Below are positions 25,811 through 35,264 of a stretch of 64,000 bases of DNA, in pieces. Origin of the DNA: an uncultured Lachnospiraceae bacterium (GTDB lineage: Bacteria; Bacillota; Clostridia; Lachnospirales; Lachnospiraceae); the NCBI GenBank assembly GCA_910578885.1, contig CAJTSH010000014.1:1-64000 (forward strand), written 5' to 3'. The translations under genes were made by a program, and so were the position numbers. Numbering within the stretch: position 1 is the stretch's first letter; every line of letters starts with the position of its first letter. Below the pieces are notes generated by a model that was given only the letters and a program-made list of their open reading frames with translations, was not told the origin of the DNA and ran no database searches.

Positions 25811-27139
25811 ATGAAACGTATTCAAACAAGCAAAAGAATGATGCAATTAGTTGTTGCTCTGTTTCTGACGCTGGGATGTGTGTTTGCATTCCGAGTACAA
25901 GCAGATGCAGCAATCACGGCAGCGCCTACCGGGCTGAAACAGACGGGTGTAAATGCCACGCAGATGAAGTTGGAGTGGTCAGAGGTATATGGCACAGGCG
26001 GAGAGGTTCCGTCGTATTATGTAATGTGGGCGGAAAATGTCAATTTTACAAATTATAAACTTGCATATACGAAAGACTGTGAATATGTGATTGATGGTGC
26101 GGCAGGCAAGGCATACTACGTGAGGGTAGGTGTATCTGCAACGGCGCAGACTTCCGGTGGCGCTCCGGCAGATACGAAGTGGTCGGCAGCATATAAGGCT
26201 GTTACTCCTCCAAGTGTTTCTATCGGTTCTTTGTCGATGAAGAAAGCAACTTCCACATCGGTTACTGTAAGTTGGCAAAATGTTGCGGGAGTAGATGCAT
26301 ACAAAGTTATGTGGTTTAAAACCGTTGCGGAGGGGAAGGAACCGCAAGTCAGCCAGATTAAACAGCAGACAGTGACGACGAACAGTATTACATTGTCAAA
26401 GTTAAGCAAAAATTCACTTGTGGATGTATATGTTTATCCGGTAGCCAAGACATCAGACGGTTTGGAGGCAGTTGGCACCAAATATGCTTGGAATTGTTTT
26501 GGTACGCAGCCAACAAAGAAAGTCAGCGGTTTGAAATGTACATACTTTGATCCTTCTGTTAGCAGGACAGATGTAGATTTTAGATGGAATCATATTACAT
26601 TTGCGGGTTACATACAACCAGATGGATATCAGTATGAGATTTATAAATATAGCGGCGGCAAGAAGCTGGCGTCAGGAACAACAACAAAGAACTATGTAAC
26701 AGTAAATAATAAGAAATTGAAAAAACGTCAGTTTTATAAAATCCGCGTCAGGCCATATGTACAGTTAGCCAATAAGCAGAAAAAGACTGGAGCTTGGTCT
26801 AGCTGGACGTACTTTGCGCGCAGTGCCGGCAGTGATGTGACGAAAAAGCTGGTCAACCCAAATGATGTAAATGATACCAGAGTAAAGCTGACATGGAAGA
26901 AAGTTACCGGTGCACAGAGCTATTCAGTATATTATTCTACGTCGCTGAACGGAAAATATACAAAGCTTGCTACCGTTAAGGGTACAAACTATACAATTGA
27001 CAAAAATCTTACTTACTTTACGACATATTACGTTCGGATTGTTCCGAACAGGAAAGTCGGAAAGAAGAACATTTCCGGCGTGATTAACAGTAATAAACCT
27101 TATTCAACAGCTTTTAGATTGACATATACGTATTATTAA
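25811..27139 (+). CDS. Secreted protein with fibronectin type III domains
   Basis: A 442-residue protein. The N-terminus has a Lys/Arg start, a hydrophobic core 'LVVALFLTLGCVFAF' and a likely cleavage site near 'VQADAA'. At least three FnIII-like domains follow, each with the 'GLKQT', 'VTVSWQNVAGVDAYKVMW' and 'YSVYYSTSLNGKYTKLATVKG' type strands. No sortase motif or membrane anchor is seen, so it is probably released or held by wall contacts. The ATG at 25811 follows AAGGGAG. A paralogue lies 375 bases downstream. Ligand unknown. Confidence 0.8.
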   Translation: MKRIQTSKRMMQLVVALFLTLGCVFAFRVQADAAITAAPTGLKQTGVNATQMKLEWSEVYGTGGEVPSYYVMWAENVNFTNYKLAYTKDCEYVIDGAAGKAYYVRVGVSATAQTSGGAPADTKWSAAYKAVTPPSVSIGSLSMKKATSTSVTVSWQNVAGVDAYKVMWFKTVAEGKEPQVSQIKQQTVTTNSITLSKLSKNSLVDVYVYPVAKTSDGLEAVGTKYAWNCFGTQPTKKVSGLKCTYFDPSVSRTDVDFRWNHITFAGYIQPDGYQYEIYKYSGGKKLASGTTTKNYVTVNNKKLKKRQFYKIRVRPYVQLANKQKKTGAWSSWTYFARSAGSDVTKKLVNPNDVNDTRVKLTWKKVTGAQSYSVYYSTSLNGKYTKLATVKGTNYTIDKNLTYFTTYYVRIVPNRKVGKKNISGVINSNKPYSTAFRLTYTYY

Positions 27140-27157
27140 ATTATTAAACGTGAGGCG

Positions 27158-27197
27158 AAGAAGCTGCTGCACAATGGTGTGGCAGCTTCTTTTTTTG
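27158..27197 (+). terminator. Intrinsic terminator after the first FnIII gene
   Basis: GAAGCTGC (27160-27167) pairs with GCAGCTTC (27182-27189), followed by seven Ts. Confidence 0.85.
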
Positions 27198-27236
27198 TAT
27201 AGCTGCCTAACAAAAATGTCATTATGCAATTGCATC

Positions 27237-27380
27237 GTTACTATTCACGGCTCAGGAATGCGCATTTTCTGCGTATTCCGTATGAACATGATTCAAGTTC
27301 GGGGCGATTTTTGCAGGGCAAAACTTCTAATATCGCTCCGGACCGTTGCTATGAGCGGCTCCTGAGCCGTGAATAGTAAC
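27237..27380. mobile_element. Palindromic MITE-like element
   Basis: A perfect 21-base terminal inverted repeat, GTTACTATTCACGGCTCAGG plus A on the left (27237-27257) and its complement on the right (27360-27380), bounds 144 bases with no credible gene. The size, perfect ends and position between two paralogous genes are typical of non-autonomous transposable or hairpin repeat elements. No matching transposase lies in the window and no target duplication is evident. Confidence 0.7.
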
Positions 27381-27420
27381 ATTGCACCTTGTTTCTGGAG
27401 AATTTTCTGAAATATTTTTC

Positions 27421-27449
27421 TTGCAATATTGCAGATGGAAGTGTATTGT
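27421..27449 (+). promoter_or_regulatory. Promoter of the second FnIII exoprotein gene
   Basis: TTGCAA (27421-27426) and TATTGT (27444-27449), spacer 17, about 40 bases downstream of the palindromic element. Confidence 0.5.
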
Positions 27450-27513
27450 ATTAGTAGTATGCAGATTTTGGGCATGCAGGAACTATATAGTTACTAGAAT
27501 GAAGGAGATTGCT

Positions 27514-28809
27514 ATGAGGGAAAAAAAATTTATGTTACAAAAGGTGCTGCTTTCTTTTGCAGCCGCATTTTTACTGTTGCTTTCTATGAGCCTGACAGTA
27601 AAAGCAGCGGCTCCAGGTAAGGTTACTGGATTAAAGCAGACCGGAGCTAGGGATTCGAGTATTTCCGTTAGTTGGAATGCGGTGCTTGGAGCAGATAATT
27701 ACGCTCTTTGGATGAGTGAAGACGGTAAAAATTGGGGTGATAAGCCGATTGAAGCTAATACATATGGTCCAAGCGAAACTGTATCTGGTTTAACTCCGGG
27801 ACACACTTATTATGTTAAGGTGTGTGCTTATACCGGATATGGATGGAACTATCCGGGTTCAACGGAAAACGGAGAATTTTCCGATGTTCTTGAGGTTACA
27901 ACAGCAACAACAAATATTGAAAATTTAAAAGTGACAGAGGCAACCGTAAATTCTATTTCTGTGTCATGGTCAAAGGTAGAAGGTGCGTCTTACTATGAAG
28001 TAAGTTATAGAGAATCAGGATCTGATACATATTCATCAGCTAAAACAACAACAAATACAGTTTATAAAGTATCTAATTTAAAAGCAGACACGGATTACAG
28101 CATCAAGGTTATGCCTGTTCGCAAGAGTTCTGTCGGATATGCTGCTGCGTATAATTATGCATCCTTAGCGTCCTATCAGTGCAATACTATGATTGCAGGC
28201 AGCGCTCATAAAAATCTTTCGCTAGATACATGGGTGGGGAACAGCAAAGAAGTTACGTTAAAATGGACAACAAATAAAAGTACTTTTCCTTCTGGATATC
28301 AGATTCAGGTTTGCAATGCGAAAAAGAAAGTTTTAAAGACTTATACGACAAAATCATCTTTAACAAATATTAAAATTTCAAACAGCAAGATTAAGAACAA
28401 GGCATTTCAGTTCCGGGTACGTTCGTATCAGGTGATTGACAATAAGAATTCCTATGGAACATGGTCTTCCTATAAGGTAGTAGTACCGACATGTAAAGTA
28501 ACTGCTGCAAAGAAGAGCAATAGTTCAGTGAAATTATCATGGAATAAGGTATCGGGGGCAGCAAGTTATACGATTTATTATTCTTCTTCCTATAAGGGCA
28601 AGCTGAAAAAGCTGGCGACAGTAAAAGGGAACAGATATACATGGAAGAAATTGAAGAAAGGAAAAGATTATTATGTCTATGTAAAGGCGAATAATGTTAA
28701 AGTCGGAAATAAAAAGTATTCGTCAACAACAGCAGAAAATCAAAAGATTTACGAATTTTGGATTGGATATTCAAAAGCGTACAATAATGTATACACAAGA
28801 TACAATTAG
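27514..28809 (+). CDS. Secreted protein with fibronectin type III domains (paralogue)
   Basis: A 431-residue protein with a signal peptide ('LLSFAAAFLLLLSMSLTVKAAA') and repeated FnIII-like domains. It shares with the upstream gene the mature start 'GLKQTG', the 'SWNKVSGAASYTIYYSSSYKGKLKKLATVKG' type repeat and the layout, so the two arose by duplication. The ATG at 27514 follows GAAGGAGA; the longer open frame from 27382 has no ribosome site. Tyr/Lys-rich C-terminus. Probably a surface or matrix protein; no enzymatic motif seen. Confidence 0.8.
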   Translation: MREKKFMLQKVLLSFAAAFLLLLSMSLTVKAAAPGKVTGLKQTGARDSSISVSWNAVLGADNYALWMSEDGKNWGDKPIEANTYGPSETVSGLTPGHTYYVKVCAYTGYGWNYPGSTENGEFSDVLEVTTATTNIENLKVTEATVNSISVSWSKVEGASYYEVSYRESGSDTYSSAKTTTNTVYKVSNLKADTDYSIKVMPVRKSSVGYAAAYNYASLASYQCNTMIAGSAHKNLSLDTWVGNSKEVTLKWTTNKSTFPSGYQIQVCNAKKKVLKTYTTKSSLTNIKISNSKIKNKAFQFRVRSYQVIDNKNSYGTWSSYKVVVPTCKVTAAKKSNSSVKLSWNKVSGAASYTIYYSSSYKGKLKKLATVKGNRYTWKKLKKGKDYYVYVKANNVKVGNKKYSSTTAENQKIYEFWIGYSKAYNNVYTRYN

Positions 28810-28832
28810 AAAACAGGAAGTGATTCTGTCAG

Positions 28833-28863
28833 AGGGAATGCATCAATCGGTGCATTCCTTTTG
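28833..28863 (+). terminator. Intrinsic terminator after the second FnIII gene
   Basis: GGAATGCA (28835-28842) pairs with TGCATTCC (28851-28858), then TTTTG. Confidence 0.75.
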
Positions 28864-28925
28864 TTGACAGTTCTGCCATTTTATGCAAAAATAGAATAGG
28901 ATTTGATGTATAGAAAGGCATAACA

Positions 28926-29960
28926 ATGAACGTAAAGGATTTTGACTATAAACTGCCGGAAGAGCTGATTGCGCAGGATCCCTTGGCGGATCGCTCCGCT
29001 TCCAGACTGATGGTATTGGATAAGAAGACAGGCGAGATAGAGCATCATAATTTTAAAGAGATTACAAGATACTTAAGTCCCGGTGATTGTCTGGTGCTCA
29101 ACAATACAAAGGTAATCCCGGCAAGGCTATTTGGCGTCAAAGAAGGGACAGAAGCAAAAATTGAAATCCTTCTTCTAAAGCGCAGGGAAAATGATATCTG
29201 GGAGACACTGGTGAAACCGGGGAAAAAGGCGAAGCCGGGAACAAAAATCAATTTTGGCGACGGTCTTTTGAAGGGGGTAGTGATTGATGTGGTGGACGAG
29301 GGCAATCGTCTGATTCAATTTCAGTATAAGGGGATTTTTGAGGAAATCTTAGACAAGCTGGGACAGATGCCGCTGCCGCCATATATTACACATCAGTTGA
29401 AGGATAAGAACCGTTATCAGACGGTCTACGCAAAGCACGATGGTTCGGCAGCTGCGCCTACGGCGGGGCTTCATTTTACGCCTGAGCTGTTGAAAGAGAT
29501 AGAACAGAAGGGCGTTTCGGTTGCAGAAGTTACGCTGCATGTGGGACTTGGAACCTTTCGGCCTGTAAAAGTAGAAAATGTTCTGGAGCATCATATGCAT
29601 TCAGAATTTTATCAGATAACTCAGGAGGCGGCAGATAAGATCAATGCAGCGAAAACAGCGGGGAAGAAGGTTGTTTCTGTAGGCACAACAAGTACAAGAA
29701 CGCTGGAGTCTGCAGCCGATGAGAAGGGAATTTTAACTGCGAAAAGCGGCTGGACGGACATCTTTATCTATCCGGGATACCGTTTTAAGGTGATTGACGC
29801 ATTGATTACGAATTTTCACCTGCCTCAGTCAACCTTGGTAATGCTAGTCTCTGCACTGGCGGGAAGGGAGCATATATTAGACGCTTACCGGATAGCGGTA
29901 GAGGAGAGATATCGGTTTTTCAGTTTTGGGGATGCGATGTTCATAACGGATAGGTATTGA
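28926..29960 (+). CDS. queA: tRNA preQ1(34) S-adenosylmethionine ribosyltransferase-isomerase
   Basis: A 344-residue enzyme of queuosine synthesis that transfers the ribosyl moiety of SAM to preQ1-modified tRNA. Typical segments are 'DFDYKLPEELIAQ' at the start, 'RLMVLDKKTGEIEHHNF', 'GTEAKIEILLL', 'AAPTAGLHFTPELL', 'HVGLGTFRPV' and 'FIYPGYRFKVIDALITNFHLPQSTLVMLVSALAG'-type end. It lies 51 bases upstream of a PilZ gene. tgt is not in the window. Confidence 0.95.
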   Translation: MNVKDFDYKLPEELIAQDPLADRSASRLMVLDKKTGEIEHHNFKEITRYLSPGDCLVLNNTKVIPARLFGVKEGTEAKIEILLLKRRENDIWETLVKPGKKAKPGTKINFGDGLLKGVVIDVVDEGNRLIQFQYKGIFEEILDKLGQMPLPPYITHQLKDKNRYQTVYAKHDGSAAAPTAGLHFTPELLKEIEQKGVSVAEVTLHVGLGTFRPVKVENVLEHHMHSEFYQITQEAADKINAAKTAGKKVVSVGTTSTRTLESAADEKGILTAKSGWTDIFIYPGYRFKVIDALITNFHLPQSTLVMLVSALAGREHILDAYRIAVEERYRFFSFGDAMFITDRY

Positions 29961-30011
29961 GAAATCTGTCTATGAAAATAGAACGAATACCAAAAGAAAA
30001 GGAGCTATATA

Positions 30012-30353
30012 ATGGAAGAGAAAAGAAAACACAAAAGGCTGGAACTGGATGTAAGAATTGAATTGGAAAGACTGGATGAGGACGGAGTGACTACCCTTAA
30101 GTATGTGCAGGTAGATGTGACCGATATTTCACGTTCAGGCTTGGGGTTTAAGGCGGGAAAAATGTTGGATGTGGGGACTTATTATGATACTAAGATTCAG
30201 ATATGGACCAAAGAAATCGTAGACGCCGTGGTTCAAATTGTCCGCAGGGATGAGTCGCCGGACGGAAGGTTTAGGTATGGAGGAAGCTTTATCGGTATGA
30301 CGGATACGGATGCATTAAAGATTGATATTTATCAGATATTTAATGATATCTGA
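30012..30353 (+). CDS. PilZ domain protein
   Basis: A 113-residue single-domain protein. 'RKHKR' (residues 4-8) matches the RxxxR switch and 'DISRSGLGFK' the (D/N)xSxxG motif of PilZ cyclic di-GMP receptors. AAAGGAG precedes the ATG. It follows queA by 51 bases and is probably co-transcribed. Another possible cyclic di-GMP link in the window is the MshEN-like repeat protein at 11030. Its partner is unknown. Confidence 0.88.
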   Translation: MEEKRKHKRLELDVRIELERLDEDGVTTLKYVQVDVTDISRSGLGFKAGKMLDVGTYYDTKIQIWTKEIVDAVVQIVRRDESPDGRFRYGGSFIGMTDTDALKIDIYQIFNDI

Positions 30354-30357
30354 CAGT

Positions 30358-30399
30358 AAAAACTGTGATTGGCCCATTGATGGTAAATCACAGTTTTTT
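30358..30399 (+). terminator. Intrinsic terminator after the PilZ gene
   Basis: AAAACTGTGATT pairs with AATCACAGTTTT, followed by TT; the A-run on the left arm may also serve the convergent aroA. Confidence 0.85.
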
Positions 30400-30433
30400 C
30401 ATTGCAAAAAGAAATTGCTTTATGTCTATGGTG

Positions 30434-31711
30434 TTAATCCGTCAGTTTTTTGATATCAGCATAAAAATCAGGATAAGAGATATTCACGCATTCGCCGTCT
30501 TTTATGTCCGTTTCTCCCTCGGCATTCAGAGCGGCTATGGCAAAGGACATGGCAATCCGGTGATCCAGATAAGAATCAATAGAGGCTCCATGAAGGGGTC
30601 TTCCGCCGTTTATAATCATTCCATCCTCGGTTGCTTGGGCGTCGCAGCCCATAGCGCGAAGATTTGTGACCACAGTAGTAATCCGGTCGGATTCTTTGAC
30701 CTTTAGTTCCGCAGCATCCTGAATGATTGTGGTTCCATCTGCAAAGGCGGCTAAAACGGCAATCACCGGAATTTCGTCAATCAAGGTGGGGATAATGCTG
30801 CCTCCGACCGTGATGCCGTGAAGACTGCTGGAGCGAACGAACAGGTCACAGACCGGCTCACCGGAAACAGTGTGCTCATTTTGCTTTTGGATATTGCCGC
30901 CCATTGCAAGGGCGACCTTCAAAATGCCGTCTCTGGTTGGATTGATACCCACATTACGGATGAGGATTTCCGAATCTGGTACGATTAGCCCAGCTGCAAT
31001 GAAGTACGCTGCGGAAGAGATGTCTCCCGGAACAGCTACCTTTTGTCCATTTAAAATGGGATTGGGGCAAATCGTTGCCGTTGTTCCTTCCGAACGGATA
31101 TCGGCGCCAAAGGCAGACAGCATCAGCTCGGTATGATTCCGTGAAAGTGTCGGTTCCGTAATGCTGGTTTCATTATCTGCATACATACCTGCTAAGAGCA
31201 CGCAGGATTTCACTTGGGCGGAAGCAACCGGTGAATCGTAGTGGATGCCGGTCAAAGTTCTTCCGCAGATGGTCAAAGGCGCGCAGTCATTGCCGAGGTC
31301 GCTGGTGATATCGGCATGCATCATCTGAAGAGGCGTGATGATGCGTTTCATCGGACGCTTTTGGATGGATGCGTCTCCATTGAGATAGGAGGTGAACTGC
31401 TGGCCGGCGAGAATACCGGAGATCAGTCTGGTCGTAGTTCCGCTGTTTCCTACATCTAATACATCTGTCGGGGCAGCCAGACCATGAAGCCCCTTGCCGT
31501 GTACTGTCACGGTATTTCCGTTGCGTTCAATCTCTATCCCCATCTTCTGAAAGCAGGAAATCGTAGATAGACAGTCTGCGCCTTCCAGAAAATTAGTAAC
31601 TTCGGTAATTCCGTCTGCAATGGAACCGAACATAATTGCCCGGTGGGAGATGGATTTGTCTCCCGGTATCGTAACTTCGCCGCGAAGATGTTTTGTTTTT
31701 GCGATATTCAT
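30434..31711 (-). CDS. aroA: 3-phosphoshikimate 1-carboxyvinyltransferase (EPSP synthase)
   Basis: A 425-residue EPSP synthase of the shikimate pathway. 'GDKSISHRAIM' (phosphate contacts) and 'GNSGTTTRLI' are the two-domain signatures near the N-terminus; 'LKVKESDRI' and the terminal 'DHRIAMSFAIA' are C-terminal landmarks. It has an Ala near the G-x-A glyphosate loop region, but class cannot be fixed by eye. tyrA lies 23 bases upstream on the same strand. Confidence 0.95.
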   Translation of the reverse strand: MNIAKTKHLRGEVTIPGDKSISHRAIMFGSIADGITEVTNFLEGADCLSTISCFQKMGIEIERNGNTVTVHGKGLHGLAAPTDVLDVGNSGTTTRLISGILAGQQFTSYLNGDASIQKRPMKRIITPLQMMHADITSDLGNDCAPLTICGRTLTGIHYDSPVASAQVKSCVLLAGMYADNETSITEPTLSRNHTELMLSAFGADIRSEGTTATICPNPILNGQKVAVPGDISSAAYFIAAGLIVPDSEILIRNVGINPTRDGILKVALAMGGNIQKQNEHTVSGEPVCDLFVRSSSLHGITVGGSIIPTLIDEIPVIAVLAAFADGTTIIQDAAELKVKESDRITTVVTNLRAMGCDAQATEDGMIINGGRPLHGASIDSYLDHRIAMSFAIAALNAEGETDIKDGECVNISYPDFYADIKKLTD

Positions 31712-31734
31712 ATAGATATAATCCTTTCCGTCGC

Positions 31735-32832
31735 TTAATGTGTATATACAGTATAATGATGTTTCTTTAGGAGTGCAATGCTTTCCTCTAAGGACTTCTT
31801 GTCATACATTTCGATGTGAAGCACGCCTTGTTCAAATTCCCGATTATGGACAATTCCTATATTTTTGATACTCAGGTGATTGCTGGCGAGTATGGTTGCA
31901 ATGGTCGCGATTCCGCCGGCTCCATCAATCAGATCGCAGTAGAATTCATGGATCTTTTTGAGGGAGCCGGATTTCGTAATATGGATAGAATCACGGTAGT
32001 CCTTTGCAGTTTCAAAAAAACGGTAGATATTATCTGCGTCTTTGGTCTGAATCAGTGCTTTTGCCTGTTGCAGCCGTTCTGTGAAGGCGTCAATCAGTTC
32101 TATAAGCTGTGACGCATTGCTAAGACAAATATTTTGCCACATTACAGGAGAAGAGGAAGCAATTCTTGTGATATCTTTAAATCCACCGGCAGCTATTGTC
32201 TTCATGGTTTCATCCTCGTTGTCAATTTCTGCAATCAGATTTACCAGACTAGAGGCAATGACATGCGGAAGATGGCTGATGGATGCGGTTGCATGGTCAT
32301 GCTCTTTGTAGTCTAAAATCATAGTAAGCGCGCCAAGTGAAGAGATATATTTCTCAAACTCCTTCATGGTATCTTCGGATGTACGGGCAGATGGAGTCAG
32401 GATATAATAGGCATTTTCCAGAAGATAGGGAGTAGCGTTTTTATATCCGGTTTTTTCGGAACCAGTCATAGGATGTCCGCCGATAAAATTTTTTTCTAAA
32501 CCGAGGCGGATGACCTCTTCATGAATATCGGATTTAACGCTTCCCACATCCGTAAGAATACAGCGCTCCTTTATCACGGGTTTTAATGCTTGTAAATATT
32601 CTATATTTTTTCCTACCGGACAGCAGAGGAAAATCAAGTCACAGTCAGAAAATGCAGAGATGTCGAGCAAATCCTTATTCTGGATTGTGTGATCCTCATA
32701 GGCTTCCAATACGGTGGAAGCGTGACCGGCGGTTGCAATCATGGTAGAAGCCGGGTAGATGCGTTTGATTGTTTTTGCAATTGAACCTCCAATCAGACCC
32801 AGCCCAATAAAGCCTATCGTATCAAAGTTCAT
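31735..32832 (-). CDS. tyrA: Prephenate dehydrogenase with C-terminal ACT domain
   Basis: A 365-residue enzyme oxidising prephenate to 4-hydroxyphenylpyruvate for tyrosine. The NAD-binding 'IGFIGLGLIGGS' is at the N-terminus, 'GGHPMTGSEKTGY' is the substrate/catalytic region, and an ACT domain (about 290-365; 'GIATIATILASNHLSIKNIGIVH') likely mediates feedback by tyrosine. There is no chorismate mutase fusion. It is the first gene of a tyrA-aroA unit; GGAAGGAG precedes its ATG. Confidence 0.94.
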   Translation of the reverse strand: MNFDTIGFIGLGLIGGSIAKTIKRIYPASTMIATAGHASTVLEAYEDHTIQNKDLLDISAFSDCDLIFLCCPVGKNIEYLQALKPVIKERCILTDVGSVKSDIHEEVIRLGLEKNFIGGHPMTGSEKTGYKNATPYLLENAYYILTPSARTSEDTMKEFEKYISSLGALTMILDYKEHDHATASISHLPHVIASSLVNLIAEIDNEDETMKTIAAGGFKDITRIASSSPVMWQNICLSNASQLIELIDAFTERLQQAKALIQTKDADNIYRFFETAKDYRDSIHITKSGSLKKIHEFYCDLIDGAGGIATIATILASNHLSIKNIGIVHNREFEQGVLHIEMYDKKSLEESIALLKKHHYTVYTH

Positions 32833-33154
32833 TCTAAACTCCTTCCATTCGGTAATCTATCTTTTGTACAAGGCAGAAATGGTATTAACCTTGTCTATAG
32901 TATCATAACATATTTTAAAGGAGATTTCACAACAATCATCATATTTTAAACCGTTGTTGTGGATAAAAACAAAAATGTTTAAAATTTCCAGTGATTTATA
33001 CACAAAACAGTGCAGAATGTTAATGACATGTTCATAACTTATTCATATGAATTGTATAATATAGATAATATAGTTGAAGTGAACCGGAAAAAATAGTAAA
33101 ATATATACAGAAACATTTACTGATAAAATCATTACTAGTATAGGAGGTAACTTC
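32833..33154. other. Divergent intergenic region between tyrA and the EF-G-like gene
   Basis: 322 A/T-rich bases hold no gene. TTCATA (33031-33036) and TATAAT (33055-33060), spacer 18, are a plausible promoter for the EF-G-like gene. A minus-strand promoter for tyrA is likely near 32890-32930 but is not well defined. No riboswitch was recognised. Confidence 0.5.
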
Positions 33155-35245
33155 ATGAACGTTTACACAACAGACAGAATTCGCAACGTAGTTCTTTTGG
33201 GACATGGCGGCTCCGGCAAGACCAGTCTTGTAGAAGCAATGGCATATTTATCCGGTGCCGCAACGCGTATGGGAAAGATTACAGACGGTAATACTATCAG
33301 TGACTTTGATAAAGAAGAAGCAAAGCGTCAGTTTTCTATTCAGACATCGGTCGTGCCGATTCTTTGGGAAGATACGAAGATCAATGTTCTCGATACACCT
33401 GGATTTTTTGATTTCGTGGGCGAAGTAGAAGAGGCAGTCAGTGTTGCAGACGCCGCCATTATCGTTGTATCCGGTAAGAACGGAATAGAGGTCGGGACGA
33501 AAAAGGCCTGGGATATCTGTGAGAAATACAAATTGCCAAGAATGGTCTTTGTAACGGATATGGATATTGACAATGCCAGCTTCCGTCAGGTCGTGGAAGA
33601 TTTACAGCAATTATATGGTAAGAAAATCGCACCCTTCCATTTTCCGATACGTGAGAATGAGAAATTCGTCGGGTACGTCAATGTAGTAGCGCAGAGTGCA
33701 AACCGCTGGAACGATAAGGGTGAAGTAAATGAATGCGAGATACCTGACTATTCGGTCGATAACCTTAATATTTACCGTGAAGTATTAATGGAAACGGTTG
33801 CAGAGACAAGTGAAGAATTTATGGAGCGTTATTTTAACGGGGAAGAATTTTCCGAAAATGAAGTCCGTCAGGCATTAAGGGTCAATGTATCCGACGGCAG
33901 TATGGTTCCGGTTTCTATGGGGTCTAACGTGTTAGCGCAGGGAATCTATACATTGTTGGATGATATTATCAAGTATTTCCCTAGCCCGGATAAGCGTACC
34001 TGTACCGGTATCAATGCCAAGAGCAATGAAGTATACAGTGCGGATTATGATTTTGCAAAACCGAAGTCTGCATATATCTTTAAGACGATCGTAGACCCAT
34101 TTATCGGAAAATATTCTTTGATTAAAGTGAATTCCGGTGTATTAAAGACTGATGATCTGCTTTTTAACCACCATCGGGATATTGAAGAGAAAATTGGTAA
34201 GTTGTACATCTTAAAGGGCAATAAGGCGGAAGAAGTTCCAGAACTTCATGCAGGAGATATCGGAGCATTGGCAAAGCTGACCAGTGCTGCTACGACAGAC
34301 TCTCTTTCCACAAAAGCAAATCCGATTTTGTTTATCAGAACCGGCTTTTCCGTTCCGTATACGTATATGCGCTATAAGGCGAAGAAAAAGGGCGATGAGG
34401 ATAAGATTTCACAGTCCTTACAGAAGCTGATGCAGGAAGATATGACGTTGAAGGCGGTAAACGACAGCGAGAACGGACAGACGCTTCTTTACGGAATGGG
34501 AGATATGCATCTGGATGTGGCGGTAAATAAATTATTGAACCGTTATAAGATTGAGATTGAGCTATCCAAACCGAAGGTTGCGTTCAGAGAAACGCTTCGG
34601 AAGAAATCCGATGTGGAATACAAGTATAAAAAGCAGTCCGGCGGACATGGACAGTATGGTCATGTAAAGATGACCTTCGAGCCTTCGGGCGACATGGAAA
34701 CGCCTTATGTATTTGAAGAAACCGTAGTGGGTGGAGCGGTTCCCAAGAACTTCTTCCCGGCAGTAGAAAAGGGTCTGCAGGAAGCGGTGAAGAAAGGACC
34801 GATGGCTGCATATCCGGTAGTTGGGGTGAAAGCGGTACTCTATGATGGTTCTTATCATCCCGTAGATTCTTCGGAAATGGCATTCAAGGTTGCGGCACAG
34901 CAGGCGTTCAAGAAAGGATTTTTAGATGCTTCACCAGTACTGTTAGAGCCGATTGCAAGTATGAAGGTGGTTGTAGAAGACACATACACCGGTGATATCA
35001 TGGGTGATTTAAATAAACGCCGGGCAAGAGTTATGGGTATGAACCCTACTGAGAATAAAAAGACTGAGATTTTAGCAGAGATTCCTTACATAGAGCTGTT
35101 TGGCTATAATAATATACTTCGTTCAATGACCGGAGGAGGCGGAGAGTTCTCCTATGAGTTTGCAAGATATGAGCAGGCTCCTCCGGAACTTCAGAAGAGT
35201 GAAGTGGAAAGACGCGCCAGCAAGCTTACGAATGAAGAAATCTGA
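33155..35245 (+). CDS. EF-G-like translational GTPase (FusA2 type)
   Basis: A 696-residue protein with the five-domain EF-G layout. P-loop GHGGSGKT is at 16-23, DTPG at 80-83, and domain IV 'GGHGQYGHVKMTFEP' near 500. The G4 position, normally NKxD, reads TDMD (134-137), so base recognition may differ from standard EF-G. The start 'RIRNVVLLGHGGSGKTSL' is typical of the EF-G-like paralogue group rather than of the housekeeping fusA of the str operon. AGGAGG precedes the ATG. The gene is not next to rpsL, rpsG or tuf. Function in this group is poorly known. Confidence 0.85.
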   Translation: MNVYTTDRIRNVVLLGHGGSGKTSLVEAMAYLSGAATRMGKITDGNTISDFDKEEAKRQFSIQTSVVPILWEDTKINVLDTPGFFDFVGEVEEAVSVADAAIIVVSGKNGIEVGTKKAWDICEKYKLPRMVFVTDMDIDNASFRQVVEDLQQLYGKKIAPFHFPIRENEKFVGYVNVVAQSANRWNDKGEVNECEIPDYSVDNLNIYREVLMETVAETSEEFMERYFNGEEFSENEVRQALRVNVSDGSMVPVSMGSNVLAQGIYTLLDDIIKYFPSPDKRTCTGINAKSNEVYSADYDFAKPKSAYIFKTIVDPFIGKYSLIKVNSGVLKTDDLLFNHHRDIEEKIGKLYILKGNKAEEVPELHAGDIGALAKLTSAATTDSLSTKANPILFIRTGFSVPYTYMRYKAKKKGDEDKISQSLQKLMQEDMTLKAVNDSENGQTLLYGMGDMHLDVAVNKLLNRYKIEIELSKPKVAFRETLRKKSDVEYKYKKQSGGHGQYGHVKMTFEPSGDMETPYVFEETVVGGAVPKNFFPAVEKGLQEAVKKGPMAAYPVVGVKAVLYDGSYHPVDSSEMAFKVAAQQAFKKGFLDASPVLLEPIASMKVVVEDTYTGDIMGDLNKRRARVMGMNPTENKKTEILAEIPYIELFGYNNILRSMTGGGGEFSYEFARYEQAPPELQKSEVERRASKLTNEEI

Positions 35246-35264
35246 TAGGTAAGGAGATGGTAGT

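Noticed and set aside
27150..27365. 71-codon frame across the palindromic element
   Set aside because: It crosses a terminator and the inverted repeat, with no ribosome site.
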